DNA of 64,000 bases from Streptomyces sp. TP-A0356. Lineage in GTDB: Bacteria > Actinomycetota > Actinomycetes > Streptomycetales > Streptomycetaceae. The DNA is taken from positions 1-64,000 of the forward strand of contig NZ_BBZJ01000034.1 of NCBI RefSeq assembly GCF_001417775.1. Direction: 5' to 3'. The translations under genes and the position numbers were made by a program. The notes below the pieces were generated by a model. That model had not been told where the DNA came from. It was given only the letters and a program-made list of their open reading frames with translations, and did not search any database. This document shows positions 17,607-25,560 of the stretch, piece by piece (within the stretch, counting starts at the first letter, position 1; each line of letters starts with the position of its first letter).

Positions 17607-19079
17607 ATGTCCGTCACCGCGCCCCCACCCGGCACGGTCACCACCGCCATCCCCGCCCGACTTGATCGCCTGCCCTGGTCGCGCTGGCACTGGACGATCG
17701 TGATCGGACTCGGCACGGTATGGATCCTCGACGGCCTGGAGGTCACGGTCGTCGGCAACATCGCCAGCCGTCTGTCGGAGCCCGGCAGCGGGCTGCCGAT
17801 CACCTCCGGGCAGGTCACCGGCCTGGCGGCCGCGCTGTATGTGGCGGGCGCCTGTTCGGGCGCCCTCTTCTGGGGCCGCCTGACCGACCGCTACGGCCGC
17901 AAGAAGCTCTTCATGATCACCCTGGCGGTCTACCTCGGGGCGACCGCCCTGACCGCGGTCTCCTTCCAGTCCTGGTGGTTCTTCCTCTTCCGCTTCCTCA
18001 CCGGTTTCGGCATCGGCGGCGAGTACGCGGCCATCAACTCCGCGATCGACGAGCTGATCCCGGCGAACTACCGCGGACGCGTCGACCTGATCATCAACGG
18101 CAGCTTCTGGCTGGGCGCGGTCGGCGGTTCGCTGCTGTCGATCCTCGCGCTGAACACGAGCTTCCTGCCGAAGGACGTCGGCTGGCGGCTGACATTCGCC
18201 CTGGGCGTCGTCCTCGGCCTGGCCATCCTGCTGGTACGACGGCACGTTCCCGAGAGCCCGCGCTGGCTGCTGATCCACGGCAGGGAGCAGGAGGCGGAAC
18301 GGGTGGTGTCCGAGATCGAACGGCGCGTCGAGGCGGAGAAGGGCCAGCCGCTTCCGCCGCCCCGGGGCGTGATCACCATCCACCAGCGCGAGAGCATCGG
18401 CTTCGCCACCATCGCCCGCACGGTCTTCCACGACTACCGCAAGCGCGCCATCCTCGGCTTCTCCCTCTTCATCGGGCAGGCCTTCCTCTACAACGCGATC
18501 ACCTTCGGCTTCGGCGCGATCCTGACCAGGTTCTTCAACGTCCCCGCCGACCACACCGGCTACTACTTCGCCGTCATCGCGATCGGCAACTTCTGCGGCC
18601 CGCTGCTGCTCGGCAAGCTCTTCGACACGGTCGGCCGCCGGGTGATGATCTCGTCGACGTACCTGCTCTCGGGTGTGCTGCTGTTCGGCACGGCCTGGCT
18701 GTTCTCACGCGGCGTGCTGAGCGCGGGCACACTGACCGCGTGCTGGTGCGCGGTGCTGTTCTTCGCCTCGGCGGGCGCGTCCAGTGCGTATCTGACGGTC
18801 TCCGAGGTGTTCCCGATGGAGACGCGGGCCATGTCCATCGCCTTCTTCTACGCGATCGGCACCGCGGCCGGCGGCATCAGCGGCCCGATCCTGTTCGCGG
18901 AGCTCACCAACACCGGGCGGGTCGGTGACACGGTTCTCGCCTTCCAGATCGGCGCGGCCCTCATGTGCGCGGCGGGACTGGTCGCGGCGCTGCTCGCGGT
19001 ACGGGCGGAGCGGCGGTCGCTGGAGGACATCGCCAAGCCGCTCACGGCGACGACGGTGGGGGCGCAGGCGACGCCGTAG
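17607..19079 (+). CDS. Major facilitator superfamily transporter (metabolite:H+ symporter/sugar porter type)
   Basis: The start at 17607 follows GAGGAGGAAG and gives 490 residues with about twelve membrane segments. The loop 2-3 motif is GRLTDRYGRKKLF and its half-repeat LLGKLFDTVGRRVMIS. The mid-region contains RFLTGFGIGGEYAAINSAI and the PESPRWLL signature after helix 6, which place it with sugar/metabolite porters such as the AAHS and SP groups. The conserved Asp in the first helix (VWILDGLEVTVVG) fits proton coupling. The substrate cannot be inferred. No linked catabolic genes are present. Confidence 0.92.
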   Translation: MSVTAPPPGTVTTAIPARLDRLPWSRWHWTIVIGLGTVWILDGLEVTVVGNIASRLSEPGSGLPITSGQVTGLAAALYVAGACSGALFWGRLTDRYGRKKLFMITLAVYLGATALTAVSFQSWWFFLFRFLTGFGIGGEYAAINSAIDELIPANYRGRVDLIINGSFWLGAVGGSLLSILALNTSFLPKDVGWRLTFALGVVLGLAILLVRRHVPESPRWLLIHGREQEAERVVSEIERRVEAEKGQPLPPPRGVITIHQRESIGFATIARTVFHDYRKRAILGFSLFIGQAFLYNAITFGFGAILTRFFNVPADHTGYYFAVIAIGNFCGPLLLGKLFDTVGRRVMISSTYLLSGVLLFGTAWLFSRGVLSAGTLTACWCAVLFFASAGASSAYLTVSEVFPMETRAMSIAFFYAIGTAAGGISGPILFAELTNTGRVGDTVLAFQIGAALMCAAGLVAALLAVRAERRSLEDIAKPLTATTVGAQATP

Positions 19080-19110
19080 GCGCGAGGGCCCAGAGGCCAC
19101 AGGGCGATCT

Positions 19111-19124
19111 GAGTATCCATACTC
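19111..19124. promoter_or_regulatory. Inverted repeat ahead of a small membrane protein gene
   Basis: GAGTAT-CC-ATACTC (19111-19124) is a perfect 6-bp inverted repeat in an otherwise GC-rich gap, 37 bases before the start at 19161. It may be an operator or part of a promoter. Confidence 0.4.
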
Positions 19125-19160
19125 TGTCCGCTCCACGGCGGGGCGGGAACTCTCGTACGC

Positions 19161-19616
19161 ATGACCGAGAAGCTGCTCCGCCCCATGCGAACGCGCCCCA
19201 TGCCCGAGCGCTGGCTGATCCGCCTGCTCGGCGCCGCCCTCGCGGCAGCGGCGTACCTCCTGTGCCTGCCGTGGGACCTGCGCAACCGGCCGGCGACCCC
19301 GGAAGCCGCCCAGGAGACGACGCCCGTGACGGTCGCCGGGGTCCTCCTCCTCGCACTGGCCCTGCTGCTCCTGGCGGCCTACTTCGGCCACTGGGACGGC
19401 CTGGGCTGGCCGCTGCTCCTGGTGGCGGCGCCCCCGGCCGCCCTGATGTACGCCTCCTTCCGCACCCACCCCGGACCGGACGCCTCGTTCAGGCCCCTGG
19501 CCTGGGGCTCCTTCACGCTGCTGATCGCAGGCGGGGTGTTCGTGGCGGCCGGCGTGGCGCGGACGTTCCGGGGGGAGTGGGCGAGGGAGGACCCGATGCT
19601 CTCCAACCCGCTGTAG
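19161..19616 (+). CDS. Four-helix integral membrane protein of unknown function
   Basis: The 151-residue protein has four hydrophobic stretches: LLGAALAAAAYLLCLPWDL, VAGVLLLALALLLLAAYFG, WPLLLVAAPPAALMYASF and SFTLLIAGGVFVAAGVA, each separated by short loops. The N-terminus is basic (LLRPMRTRPMPERWLIR) and the C-terminus is acidic and short. I recognise no family or catalytic motif. It follows the MFS gene by 81 bases with an inverted repeat in the gap, so it probably has its own promoter. A 26-bp tandem repeat begins shortly after its stop. Confidence 0.75.
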   Translation: MTEKLLRPMRTRPMPERWLIRLLGAALAAAAYLLCLPWDLRNRPATPEAAQETTPVTVAGVLLLALALLLLAAYFGHWDGLGWPLLLVAAPPAALMYASFRTHPGPDASFRPLAWGSFTLLIAGGVFVAAGVARTFRGEWAREDPMLSNPL

Positions 19617-19651
19617 TCGTACGGGGATCGGGCGCCTGAAGTCGTACGCGG

Positions 19652-19712
19652 CTCAGGCGCCTGTAGCCGTAGGGGGGCTCAGGCGCCTGTAGCCGTAGGG
19701 GGGCTCAGACGC
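19652..19712. repeat. 26-bp tandem repeat
   Basis: Two exact 26-bp units starting CTCAGGCGCCTG run at 19652-19677 and 19678-19703, with a partial third running into the end of the next reverse-strand gene. A diverged copy precedes them at about 19626. Each unit contains the palindrome AGGCGCCT. Confidence 0.85.
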
Positions 19713-20223
19713 CGTAGAAGTACCGCGTCCCCTTCTCGATGAAGTGGGACGCGTAGACGCGTCCGAGGGCGGGCTTGCCGCGGTACATGCCCACGTACTG
19801 GTGGGTGCTGTCGACCACGACCGGCCGGGCCATACAGGCGAACCTGGTGCGCTGCTGGGCCTCCGCCCAGTGCACGGCGGCCGGTTCGACGTTCTCGCTG
19901 ACCAGGACGGGGAAGGCGCCGACCCCGGTCTGCAGGCCCACCGGCAGCCCGCCCTTGGTGTCCTTGGCGTACCTCAGGACGCTGTCGGTGAAGCTCTCGA
20001 TGGCCTGCACGGTGATCTCGGGGACCATGGCGGCCACCGTGAACAGATGCAGGTTCGTGGCCATCCAGCGCAGCCGGAAGTCCGAGCGCCGCCCCACCAG
20101 CACCTGGGTGCCCGCCCAGTCCTCCCACCGCGTGCTGCACCCGTCGGCCGTCAACCGTGCCTGGAGGGCGGTGAGGTAGGCCCTCGACGCCGACTGCTGC
20201 TGCCCGTACACCTGTCCGTACAT
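19705..20223 (-). CDS. Conserved-looking soluble protein of unknown function
   Basis: The 172-residue protein starts at 20223 (MYGQVYGQQQSASRAYL), with AGGAT as a modest ribosome site. It has no signal peptide or membrane segment. Notable stretches are the N-terminal helix with LTALQARLTADGCSTRWEDW, a central VLVGRRSDFRLRWMATNLHL and a C-terminal TRFACMARPVVVDSTHQYVG. I do not recognise the family and see no catalytic motif. It lies 25 bases downstream of the DUF2269-like gene in the same direction, so the two are probably co-transcribed. Its stop codon lies in the 26-bp repeat. Confidence 0.7.
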   Translation of the reverse strand: MYGQVYGQQQSASRAYLTALQARLTADGCSTRWEDWAGTQVLVGRRSDFRLRWMATNLHLFTVAAMVPEITVQAIESFTDSVLRYAKDTKGGLPVGLQTGVGAFPVLVSENVEPAAVHWAEAQQRTRFACMARPVVVDSTHQYVGMYRGKPALGRVYASHFIEKGTRYFYGV

Positions 20224-20248
20224 GAGCGGGATCCTAAGCCCAGCGCCC

Positions 20249-20722
20249 CTAGGCACCCGTGGTGGATCCCGGGCGCACGATCATCAGGACGGTGACGGCG
20301 GCCCACAGGAGGTTGAAGATCCCGGTCACCATGGCGAGCCGGACGGTCGCCCGCTCGTCCACCCCGCCTCTCTCAAGGCCCTCGCCTCCCTCGACGACCT
20401 CCAGGATCGCGCCCTGCCGGGGCAGCACCAGGGCGGCGAGCACGGCCGCGGCGAGCGCGGTCAGCACGATCGACACGATCAGCCAGGCGTCACCGAGCAC
20501 GCCCATGTCGCGCGCGGTGGCGAACCCGAACGCCGGGACGACGACGCCCACGACGGCGTACACCCGGCAGATGCGGTGCAGGAGCGCGAGGGTGTCCCGG
20601 TTCTCCCGGGGCCGGGCGAGCGCCTTGCGCGCGGTGGGCGGGAACATGCTCGCGGCGACGGTGACGGGCCCGATGGCGACGATCGCGGCGAGGACGTGGA
20701 CGGCGAGAAGGAACTTGGTCAC
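20249..20722 (-). CDS. DUF2269-like integral membrane protein
   Basis: The 157-residue protein has four hydrophobic segments. The first two (FLLAVHVLAAIVAIGPVTVAA and YAVVGVVVPAFGFA) resemble the DUF2269 pattern with a conserved His early in helix 1. A cytoplasmic loop LPRQGAILEVVEGGEGLERG precedes the last helix LLWAAVTVLMIVR. The biochemical role is unknown. It is divergently transcribed from the DJ-1/AraC regulator, and the 170-base gap holds an AdpA-like site, so it is a natural target for that regulator. Confidence 0.8.
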   Translation of the reverse strand: MTKFLLAVHVLAAIVAIGPVTVAASMFPPTARKALARPRENRDTLALLHRICRVYAVVGVVVPAFGFATARDMGVLGDAWLIVSIVLTALAAAVLAALVLPRQGAILEVVEGGEGLERGGVDERATVRLAMVTGIFNLLWAAVTVLMIVRPGSTTGA

Positions 20723-20759
20723 GGGCCGAGGCTAGGGGCCCGCGCGGATCTTGAGGAAG

Positions 20760-20773
20760 TGGCGGAATTGCCA
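20760..20773. promoter_or_regulatory. Inverted repeat resembling an AdpA-family site
   Basis: TGGCGGAATTGCCA has TGGC/GCCA arms and lies between the divergent DUF2269-like and DJ-1/AraC genes. TGGCGGAATT matches the AdpA consensus TGGCSNGWWY at nine of ten positions. AdpA belongs to the same protein family as the adjacent regulator. Confidence 0.4.
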
Positions 20774-20894
20774 GTCCCCGACGGATTCTCGCCACAAGCC
20801 CGACCGGGGTTGCGACATGGCTCGCCGTCCAGTGGCCTTTCCCGCGCACGACCCCCTGCTTGGCCAGAACCTGTCGCACCCCTAGGCTCTCGCC

Positions 20895-21890
20895 ATGCAC
20901 ACCGTGGCCGTCCTGGCGCTCGACCAGGTGATCCCCTTCGACCTCTCGGCCCCGATCGAGGTCTTCTCGCGCACCCGGTTGCCCGACGGGCGGCTCGCGT
21001 ACCGGGTGCGGATCTGCGCGGCGACGGAGGAGGTGGACGCGGGTACGTTCCGGATCCGGGCGCAGTACGGTCTCGACGCGCTGGCCGAGGCGGACACGAT
21101 CATCCTGCCGGGCACGGCGGATCCGACGCTGCCGTTGCCGGAGGGCGTGGCGCAGGCCCTGCGCGCCGCCGCGGCGAACGGGACACGCATCGCGTCCGTC
21201 TGCGCGGGCGCGTTCGTGTTCGCGGCGACGGGCCTGCTGGACGGACGGCGCGCCACGACGCACTGGGTGGCGGCGCCGGTGCTGGCCGAGCGCTATCCGG
21301 CGGTGACGGTCGATCCTGACGTGCTGTACGTCGACGAGGGCCAGTTCCTCACCTCGGCCGGGGCGGCCGCGGCGCTCGACCTGTGCCTGCACATGATCCG
21401 CAAGGACCACGGCTCAGCGGTCGCGGCGGACGCGGCCCGGCTGTCGGTGATGCCGCTCGAACGCGAGGGCGGGCAGGCCCAGTTCATCGTTCACACCCGG
21501 CCGCCGGCCCCCGCCGGAGCCACCCTGGAGCCGTTGCTGCACTGGCTGGAGGAGAACGCGGACCGGGATCTGACCCTGGACGACATCGCGGCCCGTGCGG
21601 GCATGAGCGCCCGCACCCTGAACCGCCGCTTCCGCGAACAGACCGGCACGACGCCGTTGCAGTGGCTGCACCGGGCGCGGATCCGGCGCGCGCAGTACCT
21701 CCTGGAGACGACGACGCACCCCGTCGAACGTATCGCGGCCCAGGCGGGCTTCGGTTCCCCCACGGCGTTCCGGGACCGTTTCAAACGAGTGGTCGGCACC
21801 AGCCCGTACGCGTATCGGCGGGCGTTCCAGGGGGTACCCGCCCCGGTGGGCGCCGGGCACGGTGCGAGGCATGCCCCCCGAACGGGCTAG
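20895..21890 (+). CDS. DJ-1/PfpI-AraC family transcriptional regulator (GlxA/AdpA-like)
   Basis: The 331-residue regulator has an N-terminal DJ-1/PfpI-like domain (residues 1-180) with the nucleophile-elbow region ASVCAGAFVFAATGLLDGRR. A C-terminal AraC double helix-turn-helix (about 215-310) includes LDDIAARAGMSARTLNRRF and VERIAAQAGFGSPTAFRDRF. Proteins of this architecture are DNA-binding activators or repressors in which the DJ-1 domain mediates dimerisation or ligand sensing. It is not AdpA itself, because the N-terminal portion is shorter. It is divergent from the DUF2269-like gene, which it may regulate. Confidence 0.9.
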   Translation: MHTVAVLALDQVIPFDLSAPIEVFSRTRLPDGRLAYRVRICAATEEVDAGTFRIRAQYGLDALAEADTIILPGTADPTLPLPEGVAQALRAAAANGTRIASVCAGAFVFAATGLLDGRRATTHWVAAPVLAERYPAVTVDPDVLYVDEGQFLTSAGAAAALDLCLHMIRKDHGSAVAADAARLSVMPLEREGGQAQFIVHTRPPAPAGATLEPLLHWLEENADRDLTLDDIAARAGMSARTLNRRFREQTGTTPLQWLHRARIRRAQYLLETTTHPVERIAAQAGFGSPTAFRDRFKRVVGTSPYAYRRAFQGVPAPVGAGHGARHAPRTG

Positions 21891-22005
21891 GTCGGAATGC
21901 CGGTACATCGGGGAGCGGCGATGGTGGGGATCACATGGTGGGGTCACCCGCCTGTCTGTCCCGACGCCCCCCATCCGGTCGGTGCCGAACCCACCAGGAA
22001 CCTCG

Positions 22006-22641
22006 ATGAGCCGACGTCCGACGCACGTAGCAGTCGTCTCCGACTGCCCGCTCCTTCAGCAAGGTCTGGCGCTCGTCATCGACGGCGCGCCCGACCTGCA
22101 GAGAGTGACCTCCGTCAAGCGCGTCGGTGCGCGGCGATACGACGCGGGTGACGCGGACGTGGTCGTGCTCAACATGCAGGTCTCCGTCAGGGAGACGTGC
22201 GACCTCGTCGCCGGACTGCATCGGCAGAACCACAGTGTCGTCGTGCTGTCGCCCTCCAAAGCGCAGACCGACCTCGTCCTGGCCATCGAAGCGGGCGCCC
22301 AGGGATACCTGAGTCAGCAAGCGGGGGAGGCGGAGCTGTTGACGGCGGTGCGTACCGTCGCCTCCGGTCGCAGCTACTTCTCCGCGGAATTCCACAGTCA
22401 GCTGGGGCAGAAGCACCCGTTCGACATCACTGACCGGGAACGAGAGATCCTGGTGCTCGTCGCGAGCGGTGCCACCGATCGTGAGATCGCGTCCAAGCTG
22501 AACATCAGCGAGCACACGGTGCATTCGCACCTGGACCGATTGCGCAGTAAGACCGGCGTCCGCCGCAGGGCCGACCTCACACGCCTCGCGCTGCAGGGTG
22601 GCGTGGCCGATGAGCTGTCGGACGAGGGGTGGTCCGGCTAG
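22006..22641 (+). CDS. Atypical NarL/LuxR-type response regulator lacking the phospho-acceptor Asp
   Basis: The 211-residue protein starts at 22006 behind AGGAAC. A receiver-like domain (1-125) begins VAVVSDCPLLQQGLALVI. The expected phospho-Asp at the end of strand 3 is Asn56 in DADVVVLNMQVS, and the conserved Lys is Gln in GAQGYLSQQAGEAE. The LuxR-type helix-turn-helix (about 143-200: LTDREREILVLVASGATDRE-like, then KLNISEHTVHSHLDRLRSK) is intact. It should bind DNA without phosphorylation. No histidine kinase gene is adjacent. Confidence 0.9.
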   Translation: MSRRPTHVAVVSDCPLLQQGLALVIDGAPDLQRVTSVKRVGARRYDAGDADVVVLNMQVSVRETCDLVAGLHRQNHSVVVLSPSKAQTDLVLAIEAGAQGYLSQQAGEAELLTAVRTVASGRSYFSAEFHSQLGQKHPFDITDREREILVLVASGATDREIASKLNISEHTVHSHLDRLRSKTGVRRRADLTRLALQGGVADELSDEGWSG

Positions 22642-22970
22642 CCGAGGGGTGGTCCGCCAGAAGGGTCCTGGCCGCGCCGGTCGGCGACGGCCCATGAGGC
22701 GAGCGCGACGGCTCCGGCGACCCCGAACACGGCCGGCCATGCGCCCACCTTCCTGGCCAGCGGGTGCGACCCGGCGAAGGCGGCGACGTATGCGGCACTC
22801 AGCGTCCCGGCCGCCGCGCCACCGGCCTGCCGCCGCCACCGCTGGGCGGCGGTGGCTCCCGCCACGGCCAGCACGGCCCCGCCGAGCTGCCGCTTCTTGC
22901 TCCAGCGCCCGGCCCCGTACCCGCCGACGAGCCCGCTCGCGGCCACCAGCGCCGTAGGAACCTTCGCCAT
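22638..22970 (-). CDS. Small membrane protein of unknown function
   Basis: The 110-residue protein starts at 22970 (MAKVPTALVAASGLVGGYGA). It has three moderately hydrophobic stretches: the N-terminal Gly/Ala helix, QLGGAVLAVAGATAA, and WPAVFGVAGAVALASWAVA near the C-terminus. Basic clusters (WSKKRQ, QRWRRQ) separate them. It overlaps the stop of the convergent response regulator by 4 bases. I recognise no family. Composition and the third-position GC pattern support it as coding. Confidence 0.7.
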   Translation of the reverse strand: MAKVPTALVAASGLVGGYGAGRWSKKRQLGGAVLAVAGATAAQRWRRQAGGAAAGTLSAAYVAAFAGSHPLARKVGAWPAVFGVAGAVALASWAVADRRGQDPSGGPPLG

Positions 22971-23062
22971 CGCTGTCCGCCTCCCGCTGCTGCGTCCTGT
23001 CCCGGCCATTTCGGCGACACGAGGCTAACTCCGCGCCGGGACACGGGCGCGCCGGGGGCGAG

Positions 23063-23104
23063 CCGGGCGCGCCGGTGGCCGTGCCGGGCGCGCCGGTGGC
23101 CGTG
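23063..23104. repeat. 21-bp tandem duplication upstream of the Hsp20 gene
   Basis: Two exact copies (23063-23083 and 23084-23104) start CCGGGCGCGCC and end GGTGGCCGTG. They lie in the intergenic region about 120 bases before the hsp20 start and upstream of the likely promoter. Confidence 0.8.
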
Positions 23105-23127
23105 CCGACACGCCGCCCAGGTGAGGG

Positions 23128-23169
23128 GTTGAGTCAGAGGTTGTCAACTTTCTGCCCTCGCGCTATATA
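23128..23169 (+). promoter_or_regulatory. Near-consensus promoter and possible operator of the Hsp20 gene
   Basis: TTGTCA at 23141-23146 and TATATA at 23164-23169 are separated by 17 bases, an excellent vegetative-type promoter for this GC-rich genome. GTTGA (23128-23132) and TCAAC (23144-23148) form a 5-bp inverted repeat over the -35 box, a plausible heat-shock repressor site. It does not match the RheA operator sequence known to me. Confidence 0.6.
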
Positions 23170-23219
23170 AGAACCCGAAGGGCATCGCACCCAGTGCCTC
23201 AGTGAAGGGAGTGACCGTG

Positions 23220-23642
23220 ATGCTCATGCGCACCGACCCGTTCCGCGACCTCGACCGGCTCGCTCAGCAGGTCTTCGGCTCCTCGCAGCGCCCCGCCGCG
23301 ATGCAGATGGACGCCTACCGGTCCGGTGACGAGTTCGTCGTCCACTTCGACCTCCCCGGCATCGACCCCGAGACGATCGACCTGGACGTCGAACGCCACG
23401 TCCTGAACGTCCGCGCCGAACGCCGTTCCCCGGCCCCCGCGGACGCCGAGATGGTTGTGGCCGAACGTCCCACCGGGACCTTCACCCGCCAGCTGTTCCT
23501 GGGCGACACCCTGGACACGGACCGCATCGACGCCTCGTACAACGCCGGCGTCCTGACCCTCCGCATCCCGGTCGCCGAGGAGGCGAAGCCGCGTCGCATC
23601 CCGATCGCGGGCGGCGACAAGCCCAAGCAGCTCAGCACCTGA
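23220..23642 (+). CDS. Small heat-shock protein, Hsp20/alpha-crystallin family
   Basis: The 140-residue protein begins MLMRTDPFRDLDRLAQQVFG, very like actinobacterial Hsp18. The start at 23220 lies 9 bases after GAAGGGA, though GTG codons at 23211 and 23217 and ATG at 23226 are close rivals. The alpha-crystallin domain (about 35-125) contains EFVVHFDLPGIDPETIDLDV, VLNVRAERRSP and the terminal ASYNAGVLTLRIPVAEEAKP, including the conserved A-x-x-x-x-G-V-L motif. Such proteins hold denatured proteins in the cytoplasm. It is monocistronic, with its own strong promoter. Confidence 0.94.
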   Translation: MLMRTDPFRDLDRLAQQVFGSSQRPAAMQMDAYRSGDEFVVHFDLPGIDPETIDLDVERHVLNVRAERRSPAPADAEMVVAERPTGTFTRQLFLGDTLDTDRIDASYNAGVLTLRIPVAEEAKPRRIPIAGGDKPKQLST

Positions 23643-23699
23643 CAGCCGCAGCGCCGAAGCCCGTCCTGCGCGCCCGAAACGCGATCTGGCACGTGTGTA

Positions 23700-23770
23700 C
23701 GAAACACGAGTCGACACACAGGTCTAACAACGGGTCGACACACGAGTCGACACACGTGTCGAAAGACGCG
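23700..23770. repeat. Clustered GTCGACACACG-type repeats
   Basis: GAGTCGACACAC occurs at about 23709 and 23749, with GGTCGACACACGAG and CACACGTGTCGAAAG variants between and after. The motif GTCGACAC recurs every 14-40 bases and includes the palindrome CACACGTGTCG. No gene is confidently encoded here. Confidence 0.7.
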
Positions 23771-23842
23771 TGGGACGGGTGGCGGCATTGGGGTACCCGG
23801 GAGAGGACCGGGTGGGGATACAAGCGGAGGAGTACCCGCAGG

Positions 23843-24361
23843 ATGAGCATGACCACGACGAGCGCGGCGGCGAGGAGCACGATCGACGAGGTCGCCGCGC
23901 CGGGGATCGACGAGGTGGCCGCAGCCGACCGGGAAGGGGCGGGCGCGGTCCCGTCCCGCCCTGACTGGGGCCGCCTCCTGAAGGCCGTGAAGGAATCCGG
24001 CCAGTACCCGACGACGAGGGAGGCAGAGCGCATCACGTGCCTCGTGCTCTGCGCCCTCGGCGGCCACGTCATCGGAGACGAGCGCGTGGAACTGGCCCGA
24101 CGGCTGCCCGACGAGGCGGCCCGTCTGATCGCCTCACAGATCCCGGTGCGCCGGCCGCTGACGGCCCCCGAGTTCGTCGACGCGGTCGCGGGCCGCATCG
24201 AGGGAGCCACACCGGCGACGGCCCGCTGGGACGTCGGCGCGGTCCTCGGCACGCTGCCCGCCCTGATCGGGGAGGACCTGACGGCCCGTATCCTCCGCCA
24301 ACTCCCCACCGGTTACGCGCTGTTGTTCGGCAAGGCGGAACTACTGACACGGGCGGCGTGA
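23843..24361 (+). CDS. DUF2267 domain protein
   Basis: From 23843 the product has 172 residues. The N-terminal 45 residues are Ala/Asp-rich with a short duplicated STIDEVAAPGIDEVAA block. The DUF2267 domain (about 50-172) shows RLLKAVKESGQYPTTREAER, LCALGGHVIGDERVELARRL, LPDEAARLIASQIP and a final LPTGYALLFGKAELL. Members are small helical proteins with no established function, and some are stress induced. The ribosome site GGAGG is 12 bases away, so a start at 23849 is possible. A terminator follows. Confidence 0.85.
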   Translation: MSMTTTSAAARSTIDEVAAPGIDEVAAADREGAGAVPSRPDWGRLLKAVKESGQYPTTREAERITCLVLCALGGHVIGDERVELARRLPDEAARLIASQIPVRRPLTAPEFVDAVAGRIEGATPATARWDVGAVLGTLPALIGEDLTARILRQLPTGYALLFGKAELLTRAA

Positions 24362-24409
24362 CACCAGTGCGTCGACGTCGCCCACGATCGACCCCATGAC
24401 CGTGGAACG

Positions 24410-24439
24410 AGGGGCCGGACCCGGAGCGGTCCGGCCCCT
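24410..24439 (+). terminator. Intrinsic terminator after the DUF2267 gene
   Basis: AGGGGCCGGACC (24410-24421) pairs perfectly with GGTCCGGCCCCT (24428-24439) around a 6-base loop. Confidence 0.85.
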
Positions 24440-24599
24440 CGCCACACGTCGGGCGACGCTTCCTCGTCACGCGAGGCCCCACCGATACGCCACCAGCCGC
24501 TGAGACGCACGTCACACCCGACCGACTCGTCCGCGTGTCACATCTGGCCGGGCCGCTCCGTCAGTGCTGTGTAACCACCAACGCGGCAAGGAGACCACC

Positions 24600-25073
24600 A
24601 TGGACGCCCGTCTCAACTTCTACGGCAGCCCCGTCGCGGCCAAGTTCGCGAAGTACATCAACTCGGCCGGCAAGGTCGTCGCGGACTCGACCCTGCCGGC
24701 CGCGACACAGGAGCTGGTGAAGATCCGCGCCAGCCAGATCAACGGCTGCGGCTTCTGCACCGACATGCACACCAAGGACGCCGCGCACGCCGGGGAGACC
24801 TCGGTGCGCCTGAACCTGGTCGCGGCCTGGCGGGAGGCGAAGGTCTTCACCGACGCGGAGCGGGCGGCCCTGGAACTGACCGAGCAGGGCACCCGGATCG
24901 CCGACGCGGCCGGAGGCGTCACCGACGAGGCCTGGGCGAACGCCGCCAAGCACTACGACGAGGAGCAGCTCGCCGCCCTGGTGTCCCTGATCGCCCTCAT
25001 CAACACCTACAACCGCATGAACGTGATCATCCAGCAGCCCGCCGGCGACTACCAGCCGGGCCAGTTCGCCTGA
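24600..25073 (+). CDS. Carboxymuconolactone decarboxylase/AhpD-like peroxidase family protein
   Basis: The start at 24600 follows AAGGAGACC, giving 157 residues. The AhpD-type redox signature is LVKIRASQINGCGFCTDMHT, with the CGFC pair and following His typical of this family. Downstream helices (ARLNLVAAWREAKVFT-like, EEQLAALVSLIALINTYNRM) are the usual CMD fold. Members of this subfamily reduce peroxides or act as thiol-disulfide oxidoreductases, and the physiological reductant is not evident. It is flanked by terminators, so it is a single-gene transcription unit. Confidence 0.92.
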   Translation: MDARLNFYGSPVAAKFAKYINSAGKVVADSTLPAATQELVKIRASQINGCGFCTDMHTKDAAHAGETSVRLNLVAAWREAKVFTDAERAALELTEQGTRIADAAGGVTDEAWANAAKHYDEEQLAALVSLIALINTYNRMNVIIQQPAGDYQPGQFA

Positions 25074-25082
25074 CGGTGACCA

Positions 25083-25139
25083 GGGGCCCGGTGGCCGATG
25101 CCGCCCACCGCGCACGCGCGGCATCGGCCACCGGGCCCC
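25083..25139 (+). terminator. Very long intrinsic terminator
   Basis: A perfect 21-bp stem joins 25083-25103 (beginning GGGGCCCGGTGGCC) to 25119-25139 (ending GGCCACCGGGCCCC) around a 15-base loop, directly after the AhpD-like gene. It marks the boundary to the accessory region. Confidence 0.9.
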
Positions 25140-25220
25140 GCCTCTCTGGAAGTTCGCGCCCCGGGGAGCGCCTCGGGGCGAGGTGGCTGGGACGAGCCGT
25201 GAACTGGCTCTGATGCCCCG

Positions 25221-25248
25221 TTGTTCGGTGTGTGCGGGCAGCTACAAT
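25221..25248 (+). promoter_or_regulatory. Likely promoter of the 25.3-28.6 kb operon
   Basis: TTGTTC (25221-25226) and TACAAT (25243-25248) are spaced by 16 bases and lie about 45 bases before the first start codon of the operon. Confidence 0.55.
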
Positions 25249-25290
25249 CCGTAGTGGGTGATAGCGCAAAGAAGTCGAGTGGAGGCGGAG

Positions 25291-25560
25291 ATGACCCGCG
25301 CCTGGGAGGCCGACCCGTCCGCGTTATTCAGACGAAGGCTGGGGAAGTCGGCCAAGGAGCTTGGCAATTCGGATAACCGGGACGAATGCCCGGACATTTG
25401 GCAGCTCGACAACGGTGACATCGCTGTCATCGGCAGGGACCTCACAGCCGCCTACCGCTCCCGCCTCCCTGACGGCGTGGCCCTTGCCCCGGACGAGCGA
25501 TTGGTCGTCATCCCCGGAGGCATGCTCAGCGCGGCGAAGACAGACATCCCCGATGCGTGA
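25291..25560 (+). CDS. Small protein of the DUF6879-linked family
   Basis: The 89-residue protein starts at 25291 after GTGGAGGCGGAG. It has no membrane segment. The central stretch DECPDIWQLDNGDIAVIGRD and the C-terminal DERLVVIPGGMLSAAKTD look like a compact beta-rich domain. Proteins of this kind are commonly found next to DUF6879 genes in Streptomyces, and the next gene is one, starting 8 bases before this stop. The function is unknown. It is the promoter-proximal gene of a three-gene operon ending in a STAND ATPase. Confidence 0.82.
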   Translation: MTRAWEADPSALFRRRLGKSAKELGNSDNRDECPDIWQLDNGDIAVIGRDLTAAYRSRLPDGVALAPDERLVVIPGGMLSAAKTDIPDA

